The notes under the pieces: model-generated | Databases searched by the model: none | Seen by the model: the letters and a program-made list of their open reading frames with translations, nothing else | What the model was told of the DNA's origin: nothing | Assembly: GCA_900549325.1 (NCBI GenBank) | Contig: UROI01000027.1 | Span: 1 to 11,877, forward strand | Reading direction: 5' to 3' | Origin: an uncultured Mycoplasmatota bacterium | GTDB lineage: Bacteria > Bacillota_I > Bacilli_A > RF39 > UBA660 | DNA: 11,877 nt | Shown: positions 1 through 6,573 of the stretch, piece after piece | How positions within the stretch are numbered: the first letter of the stretch is position 1 | Layout of the letters: the number at the start of each line of letters is the position of its first letter | Program-made: the position numbers and the translations under genes

Positions 1-25
1 TTTGCGACAATTATTATAACTATTC

Positions 26-72
26 AAAAGTTGCACTTGACTTTTTAATTAATAAACACAAGTTCAACTTTT
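26..72 (-). terminator. Putative terminator after the nrnA-like gene
   Basis: Bases 26-39 and 59-72 form a 14-bp inverted repeat with one mismatch (C34/T64) around a 19-base AT-rich loop. Read on the minus strand, the stem ends in CAACTTTT, so only a short T run follows. The stem begins inside the last codons and stop of the nrnA-like gene. It could end the ackA-nrnA transcript, but the poor T tract keeps this tentative. Confidence 0.45.
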
Positions 73-1014
73 ATAATTTTTGACTAAATTGTCAAGTTCA
101 TTAATAAGTTTATCAGAGTCATCCCAAGTTTTAAGTTTAACCCCAGAAGCATACTTGTGACCTCCACCACCAAATTTAGTAGCAACATCATTAATGTATG
201 GCCCAACCGACCTTATATTTGCTCTAATTAAATTACTCTTAATATCCTCAGTAAGAAATACCCATACAACAATTTCATTAACAAACTTTAAATCATTAAT
301 CATGTTTCCAGCAGCAGCACTATCTACACCAAATTCCTTTAACTTTCTATCTGTAATTTTAATATAAGCAACACCATTCTCTGTAAGAGTTAAATTTTGA
401 TAAATATATCCTTCGAATCTAATTTCAGAAATAGGTCTTTGATATAAAATTTTATATAAAGAAGTAAAATCTATATTAGTTTCTTCAAGTAATCTAGTAA
501 CTAAACTAAATGTTTTAGGAGATGTATAATCATGTAAGAATCTATCAGTATCACCAACAATTCCTAGATATAATTTTTCTCCTATCTCTTTATTTATTTC
601 AATTTTATTATTAAATACAAATTCAAGTATTAGCTGACTAGTACTACAAGAGTCTTCATCAATTAATTCAATATTAGCAAATTTATCAATAATAGGATGA
701 TGATCTATCTTAATAACATATTCAAAATTATTAAGACTAACACCATCAATTCTTTTAATATCAGGAGTATCCAAAACAATAAGTAATCCTTTAGTAGTAT
801 CAACATTATCTATCTTTTCATTATTTCCAAAAAATCTAAATCTACTCGCAGGATTACCAACAGCATACACCTTCTTATTAGGAAAAGTTTTTAAAATTAT
901 TTCCTTAAGTGCAAACTGTGAACCTAAAGCATCAGGATCAGCCCCAATATGTCTTGCTATAACAATGGTATCATATTTTTTAATTACCTTAAATATTTGC
1001 TTATATATATTCAT
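64..1014 (-). CDS. nrnA: DHH/DHHA1 phosphoesterase, NrnA-like (nanoRNase / pAp phosphatase)
   Basis: This cytosolic metal-dependent phosphoesterase of 316 residues has the usual length for bacterial NrnA. NrnA enzymes degrade 2-5-mer oligoribonucleotides and, in many Bacillota, also dephosphorylate 3'-phosphoadenosine-5'-phosphate. The DHH domain (about 1-165) shows motif I HIGADPD at 22-28, motif II DTPD at 82-85, the name-giving DHH at 104-106 and GDTD at 154-157, which together form the two-metal site. The DHHA1 domain carries the substrate-binding FGGGGH at 281-286. The ATG lies one base after the acetate kinase stop (TAA-T-ATG), with AAGGA 4 bases upstream inside the ackA end, so the two genes are probably translationally coupled and co-transcribed. 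The stop is TGA, which supports genetic code 11. Family assignment is firm. Choosing NrnA over other DHH/DHHA1 subtypes such as cyclic-dinucleotide or pAp enzymes rests on length and motifs only. Confidence 0.88.
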   Translation of the reverse strand: MNIYKQIFKVIKKYDTIVIARHIGADPDALGSQFALKEIILKTFPNKKVYAVGNPASRFRFFGNNEKIDNVDTTKGLLIVLDTPDIKRIDGVSLNNFEYVIKIDHHPIIDKFANIELIDEDSCSTSQLILEFVFNNKIEINKEIGEKLYLGIVGDTDRFLHDYTSPKTFSLVTRLLEETNIDFTSLYKILYQRPISEIRFEGYIYQNLTLTENGVAYIKITDRKLKEFGVDSAAAGNMINDLKFVNEIVVWVFLTEDIKSNLIRANIRSVGPYINDVATKFGGGGHKYASGVKLKTWDDSDKLINELDNLVKNYKS

Positions 1015-1015
1015 A

Positions 1016-2200
1016 TTATCCTTGTAATACTAATGAATAAGTATCTTTAGCAATCATTAACTCTTCATTAGTAGGAATGATGTAAGCAGGAATAGTAGAA
1101 TCATCAGTAGTAATCTTTCTTTCTTCTCCTCTAACATTGTTAGCTTCTTCATCTACTTTAATACCAAGTACTGCAAGTTTATCAAGAATTTCTTTTCTAG
1201 TACTGATAGAATTCTCACCAACACCAGCAGTAAATACGATAGCATCACATCCACCAAGAAGAACATAGTATTTAGCAATATATTCAACTATTCTCTTTAC
1301 ATACATTTCTTGTGCTAAAATACATCTTTCATTACCACTTTTAATACCTTCTTCAATATCTCTTGAATCACTAGATACACCACTTATTCCAAGTAGTCCA
1401 CTTTGTTTATTAAGTACAGTATCCATTTCTCTAGGAGTCATACCAGTCTTTTCCATAGCATAAGTAACAACAGTAGCATCCATATCGCCACATCTTGAAC
1501 CCATAATTAATCCAGCATTAGGAGTAAGACCCATTGAAGTATCAACACATTTACCATCTTTAACAGCACTAATTGAAGCACCATTACCAATATGACAAGT
1601 AATAAGCTTAGTATCATTTCTACCAAGTATTTCATTCATTCTTTGAGAAACATATTTATGACTAGTACCATGTGCACCATATTTTCTAATACCATACTCT
1701 TTATACCAAGCATAAGGTACAGCATACATGTATTCACATGGAGCCATAGTTTGATGGAAAGCTGTATCAAATACAACAGTTTGAACTGCATTAGGCATAA
1801 CTTCTTTAGCGGCATTAATACCTACAATAGCAGCAGGATTATGTAAAGGAGCTAAACTAGATAATTCTTCTATTTTACTAATAGCGTCTTCATCGGCAAT
1901 TACAGTCTTATCAAAATAAGCTCCACCTTGTACAATTCTATGTCCTACACCTTTAATTTCATCTAAAGATTCAACAATCTTATTATCCATAAGTTCCTTA
2001 ATTAAAATTTCAAAAGCAACTTTATGATTAGGCAATTCTACCTCTTTTTTAATCTTTTCACCATTTACTTTAATAGTATAAAAACTATTATCAATTCCTA
2101 TTCTTTCAAATACACCACTGATTAGAACATCTTCACTAGGCATTTCAAAACCTGTAAATTTTAAAGATGAACTACCAGCATTTACTGATAATATAATCAT
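1016..2200 (-). CDS. ackA: Acetate kinase
   Basis: Acetate kinase transfers phosphate between acetyl phosphate and ADP, giving ATP and acetate at the end of mixed-acid fermentation. It is a cytosolic ASKHA-fold enzyme, and its 394 residues are close to the usual 395-405. Visible signatures are VNAGSSSLKF at 6-15 (N7, S10, S12 and K14 are conserved), HRIVQGG at 87-93, FDTAFHQ at 144-150 (catalytic Asp145), YGAHGTSHKYVS at 174-185 (His177), HIGNGAS at 203-209, GSRCGDMD at 234-241 (Arg236), FTAGVGENS at 323-331 and TNEE at 377-380. All residues known to matter in the Methanosarcina enzyme have counterparts. A GAGGTG Shine-Dalgarno at 2206-2211 fits the start, and a TGCTATAAT promoter lies just upstream. 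No pta gene is visible beside it; the partner gene here is instead the nrnA-like phosphoesterase. Confidence 0.97.
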   Translation of the reverse strand: MIILSVNAGSSSLKFTGFEMPSEDVLISGVFERIGIDNSFYTIKVNGEKIKKEVELPNHKVAFEILIKELMDNKIVESLDEIKGVGHRIVQGGAYFDKTVIADEDAISKIEELSSLAPLHNPAAIVGINAAKEVMPNAVQTVVFDTAFHQTMAPCEYMYAVPYAWYKEYGIRKYGAHGTSHKYVSQRMNEILGRNDTKLITCHIGNGASISAVKDGKCVDTSMGLTPNAGLIMGSRCGDMDATVVTYAMEKTGMTPREMDTVLNKQSGLLGISGVSSDSRDIEEGIKSGNERCILAQEMYVKRIVEYIAKYYVLLGGCDAIVFTAGVGENSISTRKEILDKLAVLGIKVDEEANNVRGEERKITTDDSTIPAYIIPTNEELMIAKDTYSLVLQG

Positions 2201-2221
2201 TATAACACCTCTTTCTCCTAT

Positions 2222-2230
2222 ATTATAGCA
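2222..2230 (-). promoter_or_regulatory. Extended -10 promoter of ackA-nrnA
   Basis: The minus strand reads TGCTATAAT: a perfect TATAAT with the TGn extension. At 17-base spacing the -35 position is only TTTCTT (2245-2250), so recognition would lean on the extended -10. Transcription would start near 2215, leaving a leader of about 15 bases that is almost all ribosome binding site. It lies between the terminator at 2252-2299 and ackA, so the ackA-nrnA pair is a separate unit. Confidence 0.65.
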
Positions 2231-2251
2231 GATTTCCTAAAAATAAGAAAC

Positions 2252-2299
2252 AAAAAATTAAAGAAAAAGCATATTTATTAATACGCTAATAAATATGCT
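2252..2299 (-). terminator. Intrinsic terminator after ppaC
   Basis: Bases 2268-2280 and 2287-2299 form a perfect 13-bp stem (AGCATATTTATTA and its complement) around the 6-base loop ATACGC. On the minus strand it is followed by TTTTCTTTAATTTTTTG. It starts 5 bases after the pyrophosphatase stop and closes the guaD-ppaC unit. Confidence 0.85.
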
Positions 2300-2303
2300 A
2301 AAG

Positions 2304-3920
2304 TTATTCCATATCACTCATTAGTTTAGGTAGTATCTGAAGCTTTCTAGACACAATACCCTTTAGAAATTTTCCTTCTTTAAGATTACTAATATTAAAT
2401 GCAGATTCTAAAGTTTCTTTAGCTCTATCACTATAAAGTACATAAGTACCATTTTCTAGTATATTAGTAACAAATAAACATACAAATAAATAATCACTCT
2501 TTTCACTAATTGTATTAAGTAAACTAATATATTCTTCTTTCTTATCAAGTACATCCTTAATATCAGTAGTAATAACTTGACCCAAACCAACTTTATTACC
2601 TTTAATTACATAGTTCTTATAATCCTTATAAAGTACTTGTTCCATAGTCATGCCTTCAAGAGAAGAACCAGCTTTAATCATTTTATATCCATAATCTTTA
2701 TAATTAACTTTTGCTATTCTACTAAGGTCTTTAACTGCTACAACATCTTTATCCGTAGTAGTAGGACTAGTAAGAATTAATGTATCAGATAATATACCAG
2801 ATAACATAAGACCCGCTATCTTTTTAGGAATAGAAATTCTATGTTCTTTATATAAATAATAAATAATAGTATTAGTACTACCTACAGGCATATTTCTAAA
2901 ACTAATAGGCATATTAGTACCAATAGTACCGATATTATGATGGTCAATAATTTCAAGTATATTAGCATCTTCAAGACCAATTGCGGATTGTTCATAAGAA
3001 TTATGATCTACTAGAATAACACTCTTTTTATGAGAGAAGCCAACATCAGATAGTCTTATAATACCCTTACATCTATTTTTTCTATCAAGTACAGGATAAT
3101 AACTAAATCTTGTTTTATTAGCAAGTTTAATAAAATCATTAATAGAATCACTTTCATTAACACATAGAACTTTTTCAGTATTAAGAATTGTAGTAACATT
3201 ATTACATAAATTAAATACTTTAGTAGCCTCTAGTGTATTATAAGGAGTAACAATAATATTTACATTATTCTTTCTTGCTATATCAATATGTTCCTTCTTA
3301 ATTTCATTATTACCAGTAATAACAATTAATTTAATACCAGCATTAACAGCATATTCTATTATACTATGTCTATCTCCTACTATTAAAATACTATCTTTAT
3401 CTAAGCTAACTTCTTCAATAAAAGTAGTACTCTTATAAGAGGCAACGAGTAAATTACCTTCAATATTATCATCAAATCTAAGAATACTTGTTCCTTTAAT
3501 AACTTCACAAATATTATCATAAGTGGCATTAACATAACTATAATTAAAAGAAAACTGATCTTTAGCAATATCTTTCATACTAAGAATACCAAGTAAGTTC
3601 TTATCTTTATCAACAGCGGGTATTTTGCTAATACCAGCCTTATTCATTCTATAATATGCTTCATATATAGAATCATTTTCTTTTACAGTATAGTTTTTAG
3701 TATATTGTAAATCTTTAATTTTAATATTAACATCATTTAAAAATATAGGTTCTTCTACCCCAAAATAATTAAGAGCAAACTTAGATTCTAAATTAATTGA
3801 ACTAAGTACTGCTGGTATAGTATTCATACCTAGTTTATTTTTTAAATAAGATAGTGTAATAGCGGCAGTAACACTATCAGTATCAGGGTTTCTATGACCA
3901 AAAATATATACCTTCTCCAT
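2304..3920 (-). CDS. ppaC: Family II Mn-dependent inorganic pyrophosphatase with CBS and DRTGG regulatory insert
   Basis: This cytosolic enzyme hydrolyses pyrophosphate to phosphate, pulling nucleic-acid and nucleotide synthesis forward. The 538 residues match the long CBS-PPase subtype (the Clostridium perfringens enzyme is about 550), not the 310-residue form. The DHH domain starts with GHRNPDTDS at 8-16 (metal ligands H9, D13, D15), is interrupted by a regulatory insert, and resumes with VDHN at 304-307 (D305), DHH at 326-328 and GILSDT at 375-380 (D379). The insert holds CBS1 (about 72-135), a DRTGG domain (about 140-245, with DR at 183-184 and TG at 202-203) and CBS2 (about 250-300). DHHA2 follows, ending in the phosphate-binding SRKLQ at 524-528. 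Known members are inhibited by AMP/ADP and activated by diadenosine polyphosphates through these inserts; the same is expected here. GGAGG 6 bases before the ATG overlaps the upstream guaD end. The symbol follows the family II name. Confidence 0.93.
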   Translation of the reverse strand: MEKVYIFGHRNPDTDSVTAAITLSYLKNKLGMNTIPAVLSSINLESKFALNYFGVEEPIFLNDVNIKIKDLQYTKNYTVKENDSIYEAYYRMNKAGISKIPAVDKDKNLLGILSMKDIAKDQFSFNYSYVNATYDNICEVIKGTSILRFDDNIEGNLLVASYKSTTFIEEVSLDKDSILIVGDRHSIIEYAVNAGIKLIVITGNNEIKKEHIDIARKNNVNIIVTPYNTLEATKVFNLCNNVTTILNTEKVLCVNESDSINDFIKLANKTRFSYYPVLDRKNRCKGIIRLSDVGFSHKKSVILVDHNSYEQSAIGLEDANILEIIDHHNIGTIGTNMPISFRNMPVGSTNTIIYYLYKEHRISIPKKIAGLMLSGILSDTLILTSPTTTDKDVVAVKDLSRIAKVNYKDYGYKMIKAGSSLEGMTMEQVLYKDYKNYVIKGNKVGLGQVITTDIKDVLDKKEEYISLLNTISEKSDYLFVCLFVTNILENGTYVLYSDRAKETLESAFNISNLKEGKFLKGIVSRKLQILPKLMSDME

Positions 3921-3930
3921 ATAATCCTCC

Positions 3931-4392
3931 TTAATATATCTCTTTGTTCTTTTCTTTATATTCGTTGAATAGACTTAGACATTCATCATGGTTAAGTTCC
4001 ACTAAATCTAAAGTATTTTTATCTTTATTATTAATATAATTATATATAAAATCATCTCTAAAGCCAATATCTTCAGCATCCTTTAAATTAGTACCATAAT
4101 ATACTTTCTTTATATTTGCCCATATAATGGCGGATAAACACATAGGACAAGGATATCCAGTAGCATATAGAATACATCCAGATAAATCATGAGTACCTAG
4201 TTTTTCCCCTGCTTTTCTAATAGCCATTACTTCAGCATGAGCAGTAGCATCATGTAATTCTAGTACTCTATTAGAGGCAACACTAATGATATTACCATCT
4301 TTATCTGTAATAACAGCTCCAAAAGGACCACCTTTATTTTCATTCATAGTTTTTCTAGCTTCATCTATACCAAACTTCATTATAGCATCCAT
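3931..4392 (-). CDS. guaD: Guanine deaminase (cytidine-deaminase fold)
   Basis: Guanine deaminase converts guanine to xanthine in purine salvage and catabolism. The protein has 153 residues, close to the 156 of Bacillus subtilis GuaD. It has the deaminase zinc site: TAHAEV at 50-55 (His52 ligand, Glu54 proton shuttle) and PCPMC at 81-85 (Cys82 and Cys85 ligands). GGPFGAVI at 21-28 forms the substrate pocket. What separates it from the tRNA adenosine deaminase TadA is the segment GFRDDFIY at 110-117, whose Asp113 aligns with the functionally important Asp114 of B. subtilis GuaD, and the C-terminal tail ending in KEIY like the KKEY of that enzyme. AAAGGAG at 4400-4406 sits 7 bases before the ATG. 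Only 10 bases separate its stop from the pyrophosphatase start, so the two form an operon. A nonspecific nucleoside or cytosine deaminase is the alternative, but the tail favours GuaD. Confidence 0.85.
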   Translation of the reverse strand: MDAIMKFGIDEARKTMNENKGGPFGAVITDKDGNIISVASNRVLELHDATAHAEVMAIRKAGEKLGTHDLSGCILYATGYPCPMCLSAIIWANIKKVYYGTNLKDAEDIGFRDDFIYNYINNKDKNTLDLVELNHDECLSLFNEYKEKNKEIY

Positions 4393-4415
4393 ATCTATTC
4401 TCCTTTGTTACATAT

Positions 4416-4424
4416 ATTGTATCA
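4416..4424 (-). promoter_or_regulatory. Extended -10 promoter of guaD-ppaC
   Basis: The minus strand reads TGATACAAT, an extended -10 with one change from TATAAT. There is no recognisable -35 at 16-18 bases. The predicted start near 4409 gives a leader of about 17 bases containing the AAAGGAG ribosome binding site. Confidence 0.5.
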
Positions 4425-4463
4425 GATTTCTAACAAAAAATCTATTATATTTTTTATTATGCT

Positions 4464-4488
4464 CACTCTAAGCTCTAATCTTAGAGTG
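4464..4488. repeat. Perfect hairpin 1 of a tandem pair
   Basis: CACTCTAAG (4464-4472) and its exact complement (4480-4488) form a 9-bp stem around a 7-base loop. On the minus strand the next bases are AGCATAATAAAAAAT, which is A-rich, so it is not a normal terminator for the 4558-5115 gene. It directly abuts the second hairpin at 4489-4516. Confidence 0.6.
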
Positions 4489-4516
4489 TCATTTATAGCC
4501 TGTAGTCTATAAATGA
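4489..4516. repeat. Perfect hairpin 2 of a tandem pair, overlapping a 12-bp palindrome
   Basis: TCATTTATAG (4489-4498) and its exact complement (4507-4516) form a 10-bp stem around an 8-base loop. Its outer arm overlaps the palindrome ATGATATATCAT at 4513-4524, so two alternative folds are possible. It lies downstream of the unrecognised gene and upstream of the guaD promoter. Its role is unknown: RNA 3'-end stabiliser, small repeat element or protein-binding site. Confidence 0.6.
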
Positions 4517-4557
4517 TATATCATCCATATCTATCATATATAAGCCAGTACTAATTA

Positions 4558-5115
4558 TTATAATTCAGGATATTTCTTTAAAATTCTCTTTCTAGCGGCT
4601 TCTTGTCCCTTCTTAACTGCAGTAATAAAGAATTCTTTTTGTATTTTGTAGTATTCTCTACTTTTAAAATAACCGTTAGGATTAATAATAGTATTATTCT
4701 CTTCAAAAGCCTTACAATCTTTAATATTAACAACCATTGAAGCAAGTTGTTCTAAATCTTGATATAATCTATAGTCTGCTCTATCATCATCATAACTAAC
4801 CCTATCATCACCAAGAGAAACTACATCAACAGTACTAGAATATCTAAAAGTACCAAGATAAATATATATCCCATTAGTATCACTTTCGTCTATTCTATGA
4901 ATATATTTATCATATATTTGTGATATTATTTCATCATCAGTATCAGTAATAAATTTTTGCTTAGTATTAGGTAAACCAACTAAATTAAGATATTCTCTAA
5001 CATAACGATTCTTTTCAAGCTCCTTAATTCTTTTTAACATTGTATTATTTTTTTCAATATTTAATTTTATTATTTCCACTTCATTTTTTATTTGAGTTAA
5101 AGTATCTTCTTTCAT
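4558..5115 (-). CDS. Unrecognised protein with N-terminal coiled coil
   Basis: I do not recognise this protein. With the start at 5115 it has 185 residues and begins MKEDTLTQIK. Residues about 3-38 are rich in Leu, Ile, Lys and Glu with heptad-like spacing (LKRIKELEK), suggesting a short coiled coil. The middle is acidic (TDTDDEI, then DDRVSYDDDRADY), and the C-terminus is basic (AARKRILKKYPEL). There is no signal peptide or membrane segment, so it is probably cytosolic. An in-frame ATG three codons earlier (5124) touches GGAG with no spacer, whereas the ATG at 5113-5115 has AGGAG 9 bases upstream, so I prefer the later start. A TGTTAAAAT promoter just upstream suggests a one-gene transcript. 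No catalytic motif is evident. Confidence 0.8.
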   Translation of the reverse strand: MKEDTLTQIKNEVEIIKLNIEKNNTMLKRIKELEKNRYVREYLNLVGLPNTKQKFITDTDDEIISQIYDKYIHRIDESDTNGIYIYLGTFRYSSTVDVVSLGDDRVSYDDDRADYRLYQDLEQLASMVVNIKDCKAFEENNTIINPNGYFKSREYYKIQKEFFITAVKKGQEAARKRILKKYPEL

Positions 5116-5137
5116 TATATACATCTCCTATAATTTA

Positions 5138-5146
5138 ATTTTAACA
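5138..5146 (-). promoter_or_regulatory. Candidate extended -10 promoter of the 4558-5115 gene
   Basis: The minus strand reads TGTTAAAAT (TGn plus TAAAAT). Transcription would begin near 5131, immediately before the AGGAG at 5125-5129. The -35 region falls within the hairpin at 5149-5176 and has no good match. It follows the pattern seen before most other genes here. Confidence 0.4.
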
Positions 5147-5148
5147 TA

Positions 5149-5176
5149 AAGAAAAGACTATTACTAGTCTATTCTT
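5149..5176 (-). terminator. Possible terminator or structured site upstream of the 4558-5115 gene
   Basis: AAGAAAAGACTA (5149-5160) pairs with TAGTCTATTCTT (5165-5176) with one mismatch around the 4-base loop TTAC. On the minus strand the descending arm itself is T-rich (TAGTCTTTTCTTTATG), so a short 6-bp stem followed by a U tract could terminate. A better terminator for the HD gene lies at 5254-5288; this may be a backup, or structure overlapping the next promoter. Confidence 0.4.
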
Positions 5177-5253
5177 CAAAATTAATAGGAAGTTTTCTTT
5201 TATAATTAGACATCCAAAGTTAATTGAGGCAATAAATAATTTTAATCCATTAG

Positions 5254-5288
5254 TAGTAGAAAAAGACCTATAAATGTAATGTTTATAG
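5254..5288 (-). terminator. Intrinsic terminator after the HD-domain gene
   Basis: CTATAAA (5268-5274) and TTTATAG (5282-5288) form a 7-bp stem around 7 bases. On the minus strand it is followed by GTCTTTTTC. The hairpin begins 6 bases past the stop of the HD-domain gene. The stem is weak (AT-rich), but spacing and T tract fit. Confidence 0.55.
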
Positions 5289-5294
5289 ATTTTT

Positions 5295-5819
5295 TTACAT
5301 ACCTCTAAATATTAAAATTACTGCAATATATAAATAATTAAAATAATATATTTTATTAAGATTATACATTATATCATTCTTAGTTTCAATAATAGCACAG
5401 TACTTATCAGCAAGTGTTAATAAAAATCCCTCTTTAGTTTTTGGCATTTTTAAGGTAACAGGCCACATATGTCTAAGTATCATATCTTTTTCCGTATCAT
5501 TAAGTTTAAATAATTTAGTAGCATTATTAAGCGCAATCTCTCCATGAGTAAATGCGTGCATCTTTTTATTTACTCTATCTTTTTTAGGAGTTCTCCAATC
5601 ATACAAGAATAAGTCATGAAGCATAGCACCTCTCGTAGCACTAACATAGTCCAATCCTAGTTTTTTAGTCATCTTGTAGCAGACATAAGCCACATTATAA
5701 CAATGTTCAAAACAACTAGTACTACCGTGTTGATAATATTTCTTCATTTCTAGTACTGTTTCATTATTTATTAAATCATTTATTATTAAATTAAATTCTT
5801 TTTCCTTCATAATAGTCAT
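5295..5819 (-). CDS. HD-domain metal-dependent phosphohydrolase-like protein
   Basis: This small protein (174 residues) of the HD superfamily has cytosolic phosphohydrolase features; the substrate cannot be told. Conserved metal ligands are His39 (SCFEHCYNVA), the HD pair at 68-69 (AMLHDLFLYDW) and Asp138 (LTLADKYCA). THGEIA at 91-96 and RHMWPVTLKMP at 116-126 are typical of a clade of short HD proteins in Bacillota. The last 20 residues (KIYYFNYLYIAVILIFRGM) are unusually hydrophobic and look unlike the rest, so the C-terminus may be altered; no coding continuation is visible in other frames downstream. The start is uncertain: the ATG at 5819 has no ribosome binding site, and the promoter would start transcription about at this codon. 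The in-frame ATG at 5810 is the alternative, with a weak GGATGA upstream. It is transcribed alone, between two terminators. Confidence 0.85.
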   Translation of the reverse strand: MTIMKEKEFNLIINDLINNETVLEMKKYYQHGSTSCFEHCYNVAYVCYKMTKKLGLDYVSATRGAMLHDLFLYDWRTPKKDRVNKKMHAFTHGEIALNNATKLFKLNDTEKDMILRHMWPVTLKMPKTKEGFLLTLADKYCAIIETKNDIMYNLNKIYYFNYLYIAVILIFRGM

Positions 5820-5827
5820 CCATAATA

Positions 5828-5857
5828 ATTATATCACTATAATAGAAAAACTATCAA
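5828..5857 (-). promoter_or_regulatory. Strong promoter of the HD gene, overlapping the preceding terminator
   Basis: The minus strand shows TTGATA (5852-5857), an 18-base spacer and TATAAT (5828-5833) with the TGn extension (TGATATAAT, 5828-5836). The -35 box is the descending arm of the upstream terminator stem. Transcription should start at 5819-5821, at or one to two bases before the first ATG, implying a leaderless or nearly leaderless message. Confidence 0.7.
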
Positions 5858-5873
5858 CAAAAACTGTTGATAG
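5841..5873 (-). terminator. Intrinsic terminator after the anti-sigma gene
   Basis: CTATCAACA (5851-5859) and TGTTGATAG (5865-5873) form a perfect 9-bp stem with a 5-base loop. On the minus strand it is followed by TTTTTCTATT. It begins 7 bases after the anti-sigma stop and closes the sigma/anti-sigma operon. Confidence 0.88.
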
Positions 5874-5879
5874 ACAAAA

Positions 5880-6572
5880 TTATTTAACAATAGATTTTAT
5901 TAACTGAATAAATTCTCCCTCTGATATTCCAGTAGTTTCAACATCAAAGTTAATATTATTATAACTAAATATAGCATAATAATTTTTATCTTCACCCATA
6001 ATCTTAATACTATTGCCATTGATTATAGAATTTCTCATTTCATCAGTATCAATACTAAAACATCTAAGTCTCTTGGTAGTATCTGTTAAAATAAATATAT
6101 CTATATATTTATTATTACCACCACTATAAATAATATTATATCCATATAATTTATCATATTTACCAGTATCATCGTTGAATAAATAGCATTTAATTATTCC
6201 ATTTATATTATAGTCATTTGGTACCACAATATCTTTAAGTAAAGGATATATTTTATATAAATCATCAGTAGTTATATCTTCACTTCTTCCATCAATATCT
6301 AACTTAGCATTATCAGAGTTGTTATCAATACTATTAACAATAATAACATCATTATTTTTAACATCACTATCTAATACATTATTTGTGTTACTCCTTTTAT
6401 TTAAAAGAAATACACTAGCCAAAGTTATAACTATAGCCATAGGTACTAGGCTATATTTAAATATTTTATTCATTTTATTACCTCTTTTCATTTTCTTTCT
6501 AATAGAAGTATAATTATTAGTTATATCAAAATCGTTTGTTATAACTTTATTTAATTTGTCTCTATTAGTCAT
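5880..6572 (-). CDS. Probable membrane-anchored anti-sigma factor (DUF4367-like outer domain)
   Basis: This is a single-pass membrane protein of 230 residues, predicted to hold the ECF sigma factor encoded just upstream. Residues 1-33 are cytosolic and charged, the likely sigma-binding part. A membrane helix lies at about 36-58 (KIFKYSLVPMAIVITLASVF). The rest is an Asn/Asp/Ile-rich extracytoplasmic domain whose end (YAIFSYNNINFDVETTGISE, then a short helix) resembles DUF4367-type domains of Bacillota anti-sigma factors. An upstream in-frame ATG at 6608 would add 12 residues and overlap the sigma gene. I reject it because the ATG at 6570-6572 follows the sigma stop by one base and has AAGGAG 10 bases upstream. 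Gene order, near-overlap and topology carry the functional call; no zinc-binding HxxxCxxC motif is present, so it is not a classical ZAS anti-sigma. Confidence 0.75.
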   Translation of the reverse strand: MTNRDKLNKVITNDFDITNNYTSIRKKMKRGNKMNKIFKYSLVPMAIVITLASVFLLNKRSNTNNVLDSDVKNNDVIIVNSIDNNSDNAKLDIDGRSEDITTDDLYKIYPLLKDIVVPNDYNINGIIKCYLFNDDTGKYDKLYGYNIIYSGGNNKYIDIFILTDTTKRLRCFSIDTDEMRNSIINGNSIKIMGEDKNYYAIFSYNNINFDVETTGISEGEFIQLIKSIVK

Positions 6573-6573
6573 T

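Noticed and set aside
64..1014. Mycoplasma-type genetic code (TGA as tryptophan)
   Set aside because: Tryptophans are encoded by TGG, and TGA ends the nrnA-like gene at the expected family length.
1592..1846. 84-residue plus-strand open frame inside ackA
   Set aside because: It lies entirely antisense within acetate kinase and resembles no protein; other plus-strand frames (for example 2577-2780, 4286-4471, 10014-10322) are shadows for the same reason.
3931..4392. tRNA adenosine deaminase TadA
   Set aside because: The GFRDDFIY segment and KEIY tail match guanine deaminase; TadA lacks them.
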